A stretch of 64,000 nt of DNA. It comes from Sulfurospirillum sp. UCH001. Its GTDB lineage: Bacteria > Campylobacterota > Campylobacteria > Campylobacterales > Sulfurospirillaceae. The first letter of the stretch is position 1. Each line of letters begins with the position of its first letter. Made by a program: the position numbers and the translations under genes. Positions 26,717 through 35,820 of the stretch are shown piece by piece. The notes under the pieces are model-generated. The model saw only the letters and a list, made by a program, of their open reading frames with translations. It was not told where the DNA came from and did not search any database. Location of the stretch: contig NZ_AP014723.1 in NCBI RefSeq assembly GCF_001548035.1, forward strand, positions 2,294,001 through 2,358,000, given 5' to 3'.

Positions 26717-26745
26717 TGCTCAAAGCTGCAAAACAGCCTTGAGCA
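26717..26745 (-). promoter_or_regulatory. Intercistronic hairpin upstream of fdhA cluster 1
   Basis: GCTCAAAGCTG (26718-26728) pairs with CAGCCTTGAGC (26734-26744) with one mismatch around CAAAA. It sits between the chaperone gene and the small Tat protein gene. No T-run follows, so a processing or mRNA-stability role is likely. Confidence 0.5.
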
Positions 26746-26760
26746 ACCTCTCTTTGGTTG

Positions 26761-27498
26761 CTATGCTTCTATTGCTTTTTTAGCCTTATCAGCATCTCTT
26801 TTGGCTTTATTTTCTGCACGTCTTCTCGCTTCAGCACCAGAGATGACTTCCACAGGTTTTTCAACACGCACTTTCTCTTTTAATGGCGGCTTTGCTACTT
26901 CAAAATACATACGCTCAAACGCCATAAATGCATTTAACACAATCGCTACAGATTTGTATGCTTTCGACATTGGATGTTCATACACATTGATGGTAAACTC
27001 ATCCATAAAAGGATTGATCACTTCGGTAAATAAACAGTGCTGAAGGTTGTCGTATTCTTTATTTCCTTGCATAATGAGCTCAATAAGCTCATGCATAAAG
27101 GTGAAGATAAAACCAACGCTGTCTTCATTCTCTTTGAAATGGTTTTCATCACGTCTGATTTTTGTTTTGGCTAGGAAGTTTTTAACGGCTAAGCGTTGGT
27201 GACCGCTTTCAACGCCTTCATCATAATATGAAGCGGTATTGCGAACAACTTTATACGCTGGGTTGTGGAAAATATCATCATACTCTTGAATGAGTGCATC
27301 TTGACCGTAGGTTGTTAAAAAAGCATGAATTTCTTTGAGTGCTTCCTCTGAATTTTCATCCATCGGATTTTTAATCATTACATCAAGTGCTTCATTCATT
27401 CCGGCATAGCGTTGTTCACTTGTCGTAAAAACAAACATTTTGCTCAAAAAACCATAGTAGAGTGAGCGGGCTTTATTAACGGATTCTTTATTTATCAT
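26761..27498 (-). CDS. TorD-family chaperone (copy 1)
   Basis: 245 residues from MINKES (27498; GAGGAA seven bases upstream). All-helical; the conserved QEYDDIFHNP (about 95) and ASYYDEG motifs of TorD/DmsD-type redox enzyme maturation proteins are present. The C-terminal ~30 residues are highly charged (GAEARRRAENKAKRDADKAKK-type). It probably binds the Tat signal or apoprotein of FdhA until the cofactor is inserted. First gene of cluster 1. Confidence 0.85.
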   Translation of the reverse strand: MINKESVNKARSLYYGFLSKMFVFTTSEQRYAGMNEALDVMIKNPMDENSEEALKEIHAFLTTYGQDALIQEYDDIFHNPAYKVVRNTASYYDEGVESGHQRLAVKNFLAKTKIRRDENHFKENEDSVGFIFTFMHELIELIMQGNKEYDNLQHCLFTEVINPFMDEFTINVYEHPMSKAYKSVAIVLNAFMAFERMYFEVAKPPLKEKVRVEKPVEVISGAEARRRAENKAKRDADKAKKAIEA

Positions 27499-28026
27499 GT
27501 TTTTATTCCTCATTTCTTAAAGTCAACAAATGCAGACCGATTTAGTCTCAATTCGTTGAAACAGTTTAAAAAGCTCGAAAATAAGGGGAAAACACGGTAT
27601 CTTTGTAGAAACAATACCCTTTTTTTACGATACATTATGTTATATCAGTAAACAACTGTTTACCGATTTTTGGAAAATGTACCACAGATTTGCTTAGGTG
27701 AAAATGGGGTAAAAAAAGTAATTCCAAAACTTAAATATTACTTAAATATGCATTTTAAGCATATTGCTCGGAGAACAAAAGCGGATTGCGAAGTATAGTT
27801 CAGAGAACTTTAAAGCTCCCTGAACTCTCTTTGTATAAAAAGGCTAGAATTTATACTTAACGTTGCTGTAAAATACCCTTCCTGCCTCTGAATAACCATA
27901 ATAGCTAAGAAAATGACACCTGCGTCAAAATTAAACAAAATATTTATAATACACTTCTCTTCTACGAAAACACGATTTCTACACCTTTTGTGTTATACTT
28001 GTTCTTAGATTACTGCTAGGAAAACC
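27499..28026. other. Divergent regulatory region of fdh cluster 1 and modE
   Basis: 528 bp without a gene. Visible signals: dyad GTAAAC-AACT-GTTTAC at 27648-27663; inverted repeat AATATGC/GCATATT at 27745-27765; an imperfect hairpin GTTCAG...CTGAAC at 27798-27825; and a -10-like TATACT at 27994-27999 just upstream of modE. No convincing small ORF was found. Confidence 0.55.
27644..27667. promoter_or_regulatory. Palindrome upstream of fdh cluster 1
   Basis: ATC-A-GTAAAC-AACT-GTTTAC-C-GAT: a perfect 6+6 dyad with 4-bp spacer, extended by ATC/GAT after one mismatch. A related GGTAAAT-N4-ATTTACC lies upstream of cluster 2. On the minus strand TATAAC and CATAAT follow it, possible -10 boxes. Confidence 0.5.
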
Positions 28027-28800
28027 ATGTTAGAAGCACGATTGTGGATGAAAAAAAGCAATAAAAACTATCTGGGCAAAGGGCGCATTGAACTCTTAGA
28101 ACGTATCCGTGAACACGGTTCCATTCACGCTGCTGCAAAAGCTATGAAGATGAGTTATAAAGCCGCTTGGGATTCCGTCGATGCTATGAATAATCTCTCA
28201 GAAACGCCACTTGTTGAAAAAGTCAGTGGTGGCAAAGGTGGTGGTGGAACGTTTCTTACAGCCAAAGGGGAAGAAGTCATCGCCGCATTTCACAATCTTC
28301 AGGTGAAACATCAACAATTTTTAGACCTTTTTGCAAGCAGTGATGATCTACCAACCATCGTTCAAACGCTCAGTCGTCTCTCATTAAAACTCAGCGCTCG
28401 CAATCAACTTATCGGCACCATTAGCGCCATTCAGGAAGATACGGTCAATGTTGCCATAGAATTAACGATAAAAGAATCCGATAAAATTTATTCCAGCATT
28501 ACCAAAAACAGTTATCAAGAATTAGGACTTCACCTTGGGGAAAGTGCGATTGCTATTATTAAGGCAAGTTCTGTATTGCTCTCAAAAACAAAGCCAACCA
28601 TCGCATGTGAGAATCTCTTAAAAGGTAAAATTATTCAAATTTTAAGTGATACTTCCAACACCGAAGTAACGCTAGAACTTAAAAGTCAAAGTACCATTAC
28701 AGCCACCATTGCCAATGATGCGTTTGAACCGTTAGGATTAAAAATCAACGAAGAAGCATACGCTTTCTTTAAAGCCTCAAACGTTATTTTAGGTGTTTAA
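28027..28800 (+). CDS. modE: ModE molybdate/tungstate-responsive regulator with two Mop domains
   Basis: 257 residues: N-terminal winged helix (about 10-110: GKGRIELLERIREHGSIHAA, MKMSYKAAWDSVDAMN, VSGGKGGGGTFLT) and two C-terminal Mop/TOBE repeats (about 125-190 starting LSARNQLIGTISAIQ, and about 195-257 starting ENLLKGKIIQIL). This is full ModE architecture, sensing molybdate or tungstate. It faces away from fdh cluster 1 across a shared 528-bp region and may control it or tup. Confidence 0.9.
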   Translation: MLEARLWMKKSNKNYLGKGRIELLERIREHGSIHAAAKAMKMSYKAAWDSVDAMNNLSETPLVEKVSGGKGGGGTFLTAKGEEVIAAFHNLQVKHQQFLDLFASSDDLPTIVQTLSRLSLKLSARNQLIGTISAIQEDTVNVAIELTIKESDKIYSSITKNSYQELGLHLGESAIAIIKASSVLLSKTKPTIACENLLKGKIIQILSDTSNTEVTLELKSQSTITATIANDAFEPLGLKINEEAYAFFKASNVILGV

Positions 28801-28895
28801 TTTTTAGTATGTATGAAAATGAAGCACTCCTCTCTTGCACTTCGATTTATTTTTCGTTATAGTTTCAAGTATATAACGACTTAAAGGATATGTCT

Positions 28896-29660
28896 ATGGA
28901 ACCTACTTTTAATTTTTGGGACAATATGGCAAAGCGTTATCCACGCTTTAACGATGCTTCTATGAGCAAAGACGTGGGTCACATCTTAAATTGGTGCCAA
29001 AATAAAAATGTCTCATTTGAAGGCGCTTCCATTTTAGATATTGGAGCAGGAACGGGTGCTATTGCTATTCCATTAGCGCAAAAGGGTGCTCAGGTTGTGG
29101 CAATGGATATATCAGAAGGCATGTTAGCAGCCCTCAACGAGGATGCGAAAGAAGAAGGTTTGAGTTCAAAAATACAGACATATCAAAGTGATTGGGATGC
29201 ATTTCCTGTAAATCAAAAGTTTGACATCGTCATCGCTTCTATGACCCCAGCCATTAGTGATAACCAAAAAATCGACAAGATGTTGAGCGCCACTAGAGGG
29301 CTTGGTATCTATGTTGGATGGGGAAAATACCGTATCAATAAACTCGTTGAAGCATTAGTGGAAGCGCATAAAGTGGTTGAAGAGGATTGCGCATCGGCTG
29401 GTTGCATCAAAGCGTATCAATTTATGGAAATCCTCAAAGAGAAAAATATTCCTTTTGAGAGCGATTTTTTTGCAACCGCATGGACCGATACATACACATT
29501 TGATGAAGCAAAAGAGTACGCCTATGATCAACTGAAGCGTAAAGATATCACTCCAAATGAAGCGATTGTTGAGTCTATTTTAGCTACTTTTATGAAAGAT
29601 GGTAAAGTACACGTAACCACAGAAGCCGAAAAAGGGATGATTTTGTGGAAAGCAGCTTAA
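28896..29660 (+). CDS. Class I SAM-dependent methyltransferase
   Basis: 254 residues from MEPTFN (28896; AAAGGA seven bases upstream; an ATG two codons earlier is too close). Motif I ILDIGAGTGAIAIPLA (about 46-61), motif II VVAMDISEGMLAAL, and a further FDIVIASMTPAI. Substrate unknown. Its position between modE and the sulfate importer gives no clear hint. Confidence 0.82.
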   Translation: MEPTFNFWDNMAKRYPRFNDASMSKDVGHILNWCQNKNVSFEGASILDIGAGTGAIAIPLAQKGAQVVAMDISEGMLAALNEDAKEEGLSSKIQTYQSDWDAFPVNQKFDIVIASMTPAISDNQKIDKMLSATRGLGIYVGWGKYRINKLVEALVEAHKVVEEDCASAGCIKAYQFMEILKEKNIPFESDFFATAWTDTYTFDEAKEYAYDQLKRKDITPNEAIVESILATFMKDGKVHVTTEAEKGMILWKAA

Positions 29661-29687
29661 GAAAACGCCCTATATTAGGGCATTTTC
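29661..29687. terminator. Bidirectional terminator
   Basis: GAAAACGCCCT-ATATT-AGGGCATTTTC, one internal mismatch, with A-rich and T-rich flanks inside the stem itself. It separates the methyltransferase gene from the convergent cysA. Confidence 0.8.
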
Positions 29688-29701
29688 TTGCATTAAAAAC
29701 A

Positions 29702-30781
29702 TTAAATCACGTAGTCATTCCATAAAGCCTCACCTGTATAGATGCGGGCACTCTCAAAATGTACAAACAATGACTCATTTTCGTGCGCTTTGATGTTTTG
29801 CCACTCGCTTTTAGAAATCTCCGCTTCTACTTTTTGATGCTCTTTGAGCGTTTCAAGCTCAACTCTCACTCTAGGTCCTACCAATCGCCAGCCGATCAGT
29901 TTTGCTTCGATGCCACTTCCTTCTGCATTGTCCACACTGATGTTGATCTCATGCGGGCGAACAAACAGTGATGCTTCTTTAGAACTTCCTAGATCTGGTG
30001 TGTTAAGTGCTGTATTTTCAAGATGGAGTGAGCCTTGTTCCACGCGCGCATGAAAGAGGTTGACATTACCCAAAAAGCTATAGACAAAGGGATTGGCAGG
30101 TCTGTCGTACACCTCTTCGGGAGTCCCTATTTGTTCGATTTTGCCTTGGTTCATCACTACAATTTTATCGGACACCTCAAGCGCTTCTTCTTGGTCATGG
30201 GTCACAAACACACTGGTGATGTGAATCTCATCATGCAAGCTTCTTAGCCACTGACGAAGCTCTTGACGTACTTTGGCATCCAATGCTCCAAAAGGCTCAT
30301 CCAGTAACAACACTTTAGGCTCAACGGCAAGGGCGCGCGCTAAGGCGACACGTTGGCGTTGCCCACCTGAGAGTTGCGATGGATAACGGTTCGCGATCCA
30401 GTCAAGTTGAATGAGCTTTAAGAGTTTATGCACCCGCTCTTTGATCTCCTCTTCACTCGGACGTGTCTCTTTAGGTCTAACACGAAGCCCAAAAGCGACA
30501 TTTTCAAACACACTCATGTGACGAAAAAGCGCGTAGTGCTGAAACACAAACCCCACACCTCGGTCACGCACATGTGTAGCCGTAGTATCTTCTCCATTAA
30601 AATAGATTGTTCCGCTATCGGCTTGTTCCAGTCCTGCGATGATGCGAAGCAAGGTCGTTTTACCTGAACCTGAAGGTCCAAGAAGGGCTACTAGTTCGCC
30701 ATCGGGGATGGTTAAATTAATGTCACTCAGTGCTGTAAAATTTTCAAAACGTTTATTGATATGTGCTATTTCTATACTCAT
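29702..30781 (-). CDS. cysA: Sulfate ABC transporter ATPase CysA
   Basis: 359 residues. Walker [15 protein letters not shown] (about 34-47), signature [15 protein letters not shown], Walker [13 protein letters not shown], switch [12 protein letters not shown], and a C-terminal TOBE-like domain of about 120 residues. Ten bases separate it from cysW. Energises sulfate/thiosulfate import with CysT and CysW. Confidence 0.93.
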   Translation of the reverse strand: MSIEIAHINKRFENFTALSDINLTIPDGELVALLGPSGSGKTTLLRIIAGLEQADSGTIYFNGEDTTATHVRDRGVGFVFQHYALFRHMSVFENVAFGLRVRPKETRPSEEEIKERVHKLLKLIQLDWIANRYPSQLSGGQRQRVALARALAVEPKVLLLDEPFGALDAKVRQELRQWLRSLHDEIHITSVFVTHDQEEALEVSDKIVVMNQGKIEQIGTPEEVYDRPANPFVYSFLGNVNLFHARVEQGSLHLENTALNTPDLGSSKEASLFVRPHEINISVDNAEGSGIEAKLIGWRLVGPRVRVELETLKEHQKVEAEISKSEWQNIKAHENESLFVHFESARIYTGEALWNDYVI

Positions 30782-30790
30782 TATTTATCC

Positions 30791-31627
30791 TTAGTGAACA
30801 GACGAGCGTTTTTTACCGATACGCCACTCAATGAAACTTTTGAGCACCAACGTCAATAGTGCTAAAAGTGTTAAAAGCGAAGCAACCGCAAAGGCCGCAG
30901 TGAAAAGGTACTCGCCATATAAAATCTCAACATGTAAAGGCATCGTTGTTGTTACACCTCTGATGTGACCCGAAACAACGGCAACCGCTCCAAACTCACC
31001 CATGGCCCTGGCATTGCTGAGAATGACACCATAAAGCAAGCCCCATTTAATGTTAGGCAAGGTTACTTTCCAAAACGTTTGCCAACCTGTTGCACCAAGC
31101 GTTAGGGCTGATTCTTCCTCATCCGTGCCTTGCTCTTGCATAAGAGGAATAATCTCACGCGCAACGAAGGGCGAAGTGATAAACAGTGTCGCAAGAATGA
31201 TACCTGGTGTCGCAAACACGATGCGAATATCATGCTCACCAAGCCATGCTCCCAACCACCCTGAACTTCCAAATAAAAGGACAAAAATCAAACCTGCGAT
31301 GACAGGTGAAACAGCAAACGGAAGATCAATCAATGTGATGAGAAGCCCTTTACCACGAAATTCAAACTTTGCAATGAGCCAAGCGGTGGCAACGCCAAAA
31401 ATGGTGTTAAGAGGTACAGTAATGATAACAACTAAAAGGGTCAGTTTAATCGCCGCAAGTGCATCAGGCTCACTGATGGATTCAAAGTACACTTTCCATC
31501 CTTTAGCCAGTGCTTCACTAAAAACAACGCCCAAAGGAAGGGCTAAAAAAACACCTAGGAAAAGAAGCGTTGTGCCCAATAAGAGGGGTTTTAGCCATTT
31601 TGGCTCTAAACGATGTTCGGTTTGCAT
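30791..31627 (-). CDS. cysW: Sulfate ABC transporter permease CysW
   Basis: 278 residues, six membrane segments, EAA loop [20 protein letters not shown] (about 165-185) and [13 protein letters not shown] typical of CysW. It pairs with CysT from the next gene upstream. Confidence 0.92.
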   Translation of the reverse strand: MQTEHRLEPKWLKPLLLGTTLLFLGVFLALPLGVVFSEALAKGWKVYFESISEPDALAAIKLTLLVVIITVPLNTIFGVATAWLIAKFEFRGKGLLITLIDLPFAVSPVIAGLIFVLLFGSSGWLGAWLGEHDIRIVFATPGIILATLFITSPFVAREIIPLMQEQGTDEEESALTLGATGWQTFWKVTLPNIKWGLLYGVILSNARAMGEFGAVAVVSGHIRGVTTTMPLHVEILYGEYLFTAAFAVASLLTLLALLTLVLKSFIEWRIGKKRSSVH

Positions 31628-31636
31628 CTTCTTTTC

Positions 31637-32467
31637 CTATAAACTTTTTTCGCGACTGTAAATCTGAATGGCATTGATAAAAAACAGAATGACAAAGGTT
31701 GCTAGCAACATCACGGTTCCAACCGCCGTTGCACCCACATAATCAAACTGAGAAAGTTTGGTCACGATAATGAGTGGAACGATTTCACTCACATAGGGCA
31801 TATTGCTCGAGATGAAGATGATAGAGCCATACTCACCCAGTGCCCGTGCAAACGAGAGCGCAAAGCCCGTCAAAAGTGCTGGAAGCAAAGAGGGTAAAAT
31901 GACTCTGCTAAACGTCTGCCACCACGAAGCGCCAAGGCTTGTAGATGCTTCTTCAAACTCTTTTTCAAACTCTTCAATCACAGGCTGAACGGTACGTACC
32001 ACAAAGGGTAACCCAATGAAAATAAGTGCGACTACGACGCCTGCCCTAGAATAGGCAATTTGGATACCTAAAGGCTCTAAAAATGAGCCTATCCAACCAT
32101 TGCTCGCAAAGATAGCCGCAAGTGCGATACCTGCAACCGCCGTAGGAAGCGCAAAAGGCAGATCGACCAATGCATCGACAATTTTTTTACCAAAAAAGTT
32201 ATAACGTGCCAATGTCCATGCGACAATGAGTCCAAAAAAGAGATTGATGAGTGCAGCAATAAAACTTGCACCAAAACTAAGTTTAAACGAAGCCAAAACT
32301 CTAGGATCAAGGATGACCGCACCAAACTCACTCCATGAAAGTTTGGTTGTATAAAGGAGTAATCCTCCTAGTGGTATGAGCACTAGAAGGGTTACATAGG
32401 TTAGACTAAAGCCGAGCGTTAAGCCAAAACCTGGCAAGACACTCGGTTTTCTAAACTGCGACTTCAT
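31637..32467 (-). CDS. cysT: Sulfate ABC transporter permease CysT (CysU)
   Basis: 276 residues, N-terminal [15 protein letters not shown] as in CysT, six membrane segments and EAA loop [21 protein letters not shown] (split here by position, about 170-190), followed by [15 protein letters not shown]. Overlaps the binding-protein gene by four bases (ATGA). Confidence 0.92.
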   Translation of the reverse strand: MKSQFRKPSVLPGFGLTLGFSLTYVTLLVLIPLGGLLLYTTKLSWSEFGAVILDPRVLASFKLSFGASFIAALINLFFGLIVAWTLARYNFFGKKIVDALVDLPFALPTAVAGIALAAIFASNGWIGSFLEPLGIQIAYSRAGVVVALIFIGLPFVVRTVQPVIEEFEKEFEEASTSLGASWWQTFSRVILPSLLPALLTGFALSFARALGEYGSIIFISSNMPYVSEIVPLIIVTKLSQFDYVGATAVGTVMLLATFVILFFINAIQIYSREKSL

Positions 32468-33480
32468 CGCTTAATTGAAGCGAAGATTTTGTCAAATTCG
32501 CCACCATCAGCAAAGTGTTTCTTCTGAGCTTCGCCCCAACCATTAAAGACTTTATCAATGGTAAAGAGTTTAAGTTTAGGGAATGTTGCTTCACTCTCTT
32601 TAGTAATTTCAGGATCGGTTGGACGGTAATAGTTTTTCGCCGCAATTCTCTGACCTTCTTTAGAGTAAAGGTACTCTAAGTAAGCAGTAGCTACCTCTTT
32701 GGTTCCTTTTTTCTCTACGTTTTTATCGACAATGCTGACACTAGGTTCTGCTAGGATGCTAATACTTGGAACGACAATTTCAAATTTATCACGACCTAGT
32801 TCATTGATAGACAGGAAGGCTTCATTTTCCCATGCCAGTAGCACGTCACCAAGTCCACGTTGAACAAAGGTATTGGTTGCTCCACGAGCTCCTGAGTCAA
32901 GTACGGGGACATTCGCATAGATTTTAGAGACAAACTCTCTGGCTTTCTCTTCACTACCGTATTTTTCAAGTCCATAACCCCAAGCTGCTAAATGATTCCA
33001 ACGTGCACCACCTGACGTTTTAGGGTTTGGAGTAATGACTTTAATGTCGCTTCGTGCTAAATCATCCCAGTCTTTAATGCCTTTTGGGTTACCTTTACGA
33101 ACAAGAAAGACGATGGTAGAAGTATACGGGGCACTGTTATGAGTAAAGCGTTTTTGCCAGTTAGGATCAATTGCTTTTGCTTTTTCAGCAATGGCATCGA
33201 CATCATACGCAAGGGCTAGTGTCACGACATCCGCATCCAATCCATCGATCACACTTCTGGCTTGAGCACCTGAACCTCCATGAGATTGACGAATAGTGAT
33301 GTTATCGCCTTTCTTTTCTTTCCAATGTTTAGCAAATGCTTGGTTGTACTCTTTATAGAACTCTCTTGTTGGGTCGTATGAGACGTTGAGTAAAGAGATG
33401 TCTGCTGCGTGAATAAAAGGCGCTACAAGCGCCAAAACTGCTATGGTTAATCCAAAGAGGCTTGATTTTAAACTTTTCAT
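32464..33480 (-). CDS. Periplasmic sulfate-binding protein
   Basis: 338 residues from MKSLKSS (33480), which has AAAGGA upstream and gives a signal peptide ending FIHAA; a longer frame from 33555 overlaps the leader peptide ORF and lacks a ribosome site. Family motifs: [30 protein letters not shown] and [19 protein letters not shown], typical of Sbp/CysP. Sulfate versus thiosulfate preference cannot be told. First structural gene of the importer; probably regulated by the upstream leader ORF. Confidence 0.92.
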   Translation of the reverse strand: MKSLKSSLFGLTIAVLALVAPFIHAADISLLNVSYDPTREFYKEYNQAFAKHWKEKKGDNITIRQSHGGSGAQARSVIDGLDADVVTLALAYDVDAIAEKAKAIDPNWQKRFTHNSAPYTSTIVFLVRKGNPKGIKDWDDLARSDIKVITPNPKTSGGARWNHLAAWGYGLEKYGSEEKAREFVSKIYANVPVLDSGARGATNTFVQRGLGDVLLAWENEAFLSINELGRDKFEIVVPSISILAEPSVSIVDKNVEKKGTKEVATAYLEYLYSKEGQRIAAKNYYRPTDPEITKESEATFPKLKLFTIDKVFNGWGEAQKKHFADGGEFDKIFASIKR

Positions 33481-33491
33481 ATTTTTTCCTT

Positions 33492-33547
33492 TGTGTTGTT
33501 GATTTGAACTATATATATGTGGTGAAAGACGTTTTTTTAGCAACACA
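33492..33547 (-). promoter_or_regulatory. Complementary segments linking leader Cys codons and the downstream ribosome site
   Basis: On the minus strand TGTGTTG (33547-33541) covers the last Cys codons of the leader ORF, and CAACACA (33498-33492) is its exact complement, directly abutting the AAAGGA of the sulfate-binding gene (33492-33487). Pairing would bury or crowd that ribosome site; a ribosome stalled on the Cys codons would prevent it. Confidence 0.55.
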
Positions 33548-33602
33548 TCAGACAAAAAACACGAGTACTCTTCCCATGAATAAGGGAAATATTAGACTTC
33601 AT
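33537..33602 (-). CDS. Cysteine-codon leader peptide of the sulfate importer
   Basis: A 21-codon ORF: perfect AAGGAGGT five bases before ATG (33600-33602), stop TAA at 33537-33539. The peptide starts MKSNISL and ends VFCLMCC, with Cys codons TGT, TGT and TGC at positions 17, 20 and 21, the last two just before the stop. It lies 25-35 bp after a near-consensus promoter and 57 bp before the sulfate-binding gene. This is the layout of an amino-acid-sensing leader; here the amino acid would be cysteine, the end product of sulfate assimilation. No published homologue is claimed. Confidence 0.7.
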   Translation of the reverse strand: MKSNISLIHGKSTRVFCLMCC

Positions 33603-33631
33603 GGTTTACCTCCTTGTTTTAAAGTGACGAA

Positions 33632-33660
33632 ATAATAGCAGATTCTTTTTTTATTGTCAA
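33632..33660 (-). promoter_or_regulatory. Sigma-70-type promoter of the sulfate operon
   Basis: On the minus strand TTGACA (33660-33655), 17-bp spacer, TATTAT (33637-33632). About 30 bp later comes the leader ribosome site. Confidence 0.8.
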
Positions 33661-33745
33661 GAATATATATCGATTTAGTAGTGTATAAAAATAGTCAAGA
33701 TTCTTTTATGGTATAATCTCATCAAAGTCTATAAAAGGTTTTGGG

Positions 33746-34135
33746 ATGCTTTATACCATTTTGGCTATTTTTTCAGGTGCTGGTTTTGGTGCTCTTTTGC
33801 GTTTCTTTTTAGGTACAAAACTCAATGCACTTTATCCTACTATTCCACTAGGAACCTTGAGTGCTAATCTCATTGGGGGTTATCTCATCGGATTATTTAT
33901 CGCTTTTTTTGCTTCAAATACCGCTCTTGCGCCCGAATGGCGCTTGTTCATCATCACAGGATTTTTAGGTGGACTCACTACGTTTAGTACGTTTAGTGCG
34001 GAGATCGTCACCCTCATTCAGGAAGGGCGCATCAGCATGAGTCTTGTGGCTGTTTTTTTACATGTTATAGGCTCTATCGTCATGACACTGCTTGGCATTG
34101 CCAGTTACACCCTACTTCAAAAAGGATCATTATGA
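33746..34135 (+). CDS. crcB: Fluoride ion channel CrcB/FluC
   Basis: 129 residues, four membrane segments. Family motifs: [13 protein letters not shown] (about 11-23), [15 protein letters not shown] (about 37-51) with the conserved Asn, and [16 protein letters not shown] (about 76-91). Dual-topology fluoride exporter. Promoter TATAAT near 33712. No fluoride riboswitch consensus was found upstream. It overlaps the DUF190 gene by four bases (ATGA). Confidence 0.93.
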   Translation: MLYTILAIFSGAGFGALLRFFLGTKLNALYPTIPLGTLSANLIGGYLIGLFIAFFASNTALAPEWRLFIITGFLGGLTTFSTFSAEIVTLIQEGRISMSLVAVFLHVIGSIVMTLLGIASYTLLQKGSL

Positions 34136-34443
34136 AAGGTTTTCAACTTGTATTTTCAACCTTACAAAGCCGCAAGCATCCTAATGGCGAGCGACTTAGC
34201 CACTGGCTTGTTGAAGTTGCTGAAAAAATCGGCATTAAAGGTGTGACTATCCTACAGGCAACTCAAGGTATCGGACGAGATGGTAAATTGCACTCTTCCA
34301 CCTTCTTTGAACTGGCAGATGAACCACTTGAGATCATTATGAATGTAGATGAAAAAGAGTGCGAGAAGCTTTTTGCGCTTTTAAGTGAAAAAAAACTAGG
34401 GCTTTTTTATACCAAAACTGCCATTGAGTACGGTACTATTTAA
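34132..34443 (+). CDS. DUF190 family protein
   Basis: 103 residues with the DUF190 core ([20 protein letters not shown]), a PII-like ferredoxin fold. DUF190 proteins are often paired with CrcB; a regulatory or accessory role in fluoride export is inferred from that. Translationally coupled to crcB. Confidence 0.88.
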   Translation: MKGFQLVFSTLQSRKHPNGERLSHWLVEVAEKIGIKGVTILQATQGIGRDGKLHSSTFFELADEPLEIIMNVDEKECEKLFALLSEKKLGLFYTKTAIEYGTI

Positions 34444-34453
34444 AAACATATTC

Positions 34454-34477
34454 AATGCCATTTACTATAGTGGCATT
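34454..34477 (+). terminator. Hairpin after the crcB operon
   Basis: AATGCCA-N10-TGGCATT followed by TATAAATTT, ten bases after the DUF190 stop. Confidence 0.65.
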
Positions 34478-34933
34478 TATAAATTTAACGATCTTTTATA
34501 TAAATGACGAATAAATTATAGTAAATCTTTAAACAATTTTCTTTTCATATTTATAATTTATTTTTTACTATTCCATCATACGCTCACTTATAAAAAGAGA
34601 TAATTTGTAATAAAAAATATATTTCATCACCGTTACGTAAAAATACAAAGTTGCACTCTTATGCTTCAAAACACCATTATTTAGCTACAAAATACACTAT
34701 TTTGACACAAAAAAGACATTTTTTGAACAGATTAAGTCGTAAAAGTACAATCATTTACCCTTAAAATCCATTTATATACGCCTTAGTCATCTGATATACT
34801 TTCTCAAAGTTTGGATTTCTTAAGGTTTATTATTTTTATTCGTTTTCGTCAGATGTCTCAAAATATGACGAAAAAACGATTTAAATTTTAATTTTATCCT
34901 TACAGCCTATATTTTTTCTAAAAAGGAGTTACT
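34478..34933 (+). other. Long AT-rich region and leader of the first AraC gene
   Basis: About 456 bp with no gene. It contains the first copy of the 31-bp element (34741-34771), a -10 TATACT (34795-34800), and in the resulting ~125-base leader an inverted repeat TCGTTTTCGTCA / TGACGAAAAAACGA (34840-34851 and 34866-34879). AAAAAGGAG precedes the AraC start. Confidence 0.6.
34741..34771 (+). promoter_or_regulatory. 31-bp activator box, copy A (first AraC gene)
   Basis: AAAAGTACAAT, 11 variable bases, then TAAAATCCAT, ending 23 bp before TATACT (34795-34800). Same internal spacing as copies B and C. Confidence 0.7.
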
Positions 34934-35746
34934 ATGACAGCACCTTTTTTCAATTTTGCCAAAGAGACGTTTAGAATCGAAAAAATAGATTTTTATCCGC
35001 CTATTCCAAGGCATAAACACTCTTGTTATGAGCTATTCTTTATCGTGGGTGGTTCAGGAACATTTTACATTGATTGTCAAAGCTACGATATTCAAAAAAA
35101 TACACTTTTTCTCGTCTCTCCAGAACGCATTCATGGATGGGAAAGAACCAATAATCTCCAAGCTTACTTGATAAAATTTGATCTTTCCATCTTTCCAGAG
35201 AACTCATTTAGTGATCACTTATCTATTTTCCATTTAGACACTGTTCAAGTTCAAGAAAATGAATTTAAATCGATAGAAAATATTTTAGCTACTCTTTTAG
35301 AAGAGTACCAAGCAACACGTTCTTTTAAAGAATGTACCATTTTAAATTTGCTCAATATTTTACTTATCTATGTAAAAAGAACACTTCCTGCTGTGCCATC
35401 ATCTTTTACAACTAACACACTTTTTCTACAACTTAATGATCTTATGCAACAAAATAATTATCAACTTACACCAACGACCTATTATGCGAAAAAATTAAAA
35501 ACGAGTGTCAAACTACTCAACCAAGCTATTAAAGAAATTACAGGACTTAACAGCAGTGATTACATTCGTTCAAAAACTATTTTAGAGGCGAAAAGACTTC
35601 TAAAATATGACACCATGACATGCAATGAAATTGCCGATCATCTCGGATTTGTAGACCCTGCATACTTTAGTCGATTCTTTAAAAGAGAAGTTGGAATTGC
35701 TGCGAAACACTTTCGAACTGCAACGGACGAAAAGTACAATTTTTAA
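34934..35746 (+). CDS. AraC-family transcriptional regulator (first)
   Basis: 270 residues. N-terminal cupin-type sensor domain (RHKHSCYELFFIVGGSGTF, VSPERIHGW) and C-terminal double helix-turn-helix (about 170-268: TTYYAKKLKTSVKLLNQAIKE, CNEIADHLGFVDPAYFSRFF, KREVGIAAKHFR). It is related to the second AraC gene at 38361. Its last codons (EKYNF stop) overlap copy B of the 31-bp element. It likely activates the porin-YceI and DoxX units and perhaps itself. Confidence 0.88.
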   Translation: MTAPFFNFAKETFRIEKIDFYPPIPRHKHSCYELFFIVGGSGTFYIDCQSYDIQKNTLFLVSPERIHGWERTNNLQAYLIKFDLSIFPENSFSDHLSIFHLDTVQVQENEFKSIENILATLLEEYQATRSFKECTILNLLNILLIYVKRTLPAVPSSFTTNTLFLQLNDLMQQNNYQLTPTTYYAKKLKTSVKLLNQAIKEITGLNSSDYIRSKTILEAKRLLKYDTMTCNEIADHLGFVDPAYFSRFFKREVGIAAKHFRTATDEKYNF

Positions 35747-35760
35747 TAATGAAAATCCAT
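35730..35760 (+). promoter_or_regulatory. 31-bp activator box, copy B (porin-like gene)
   Basis: AAAAGTACAAT, 10 variable bases, GAAAATCCAT; ends exactly 22 bp before TATAAT (35783-35788) and overlaps the end of the AraC coding sequence. Confidence 0.75.
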
Positions 35761-35820
35761 TTTAAAAAGAAAAACTAGTTGTTATAATTTATCTGAAATT
35801 TAACTTTCGGAGGAATTATT

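Noticed and set aside
33660-33745. Fluoride riboswitch before crcB
   Set aside because: The conserved GG-GATGG and pseudoknot segments are absent; only a short AT-rich leader with TATAAT is visible.
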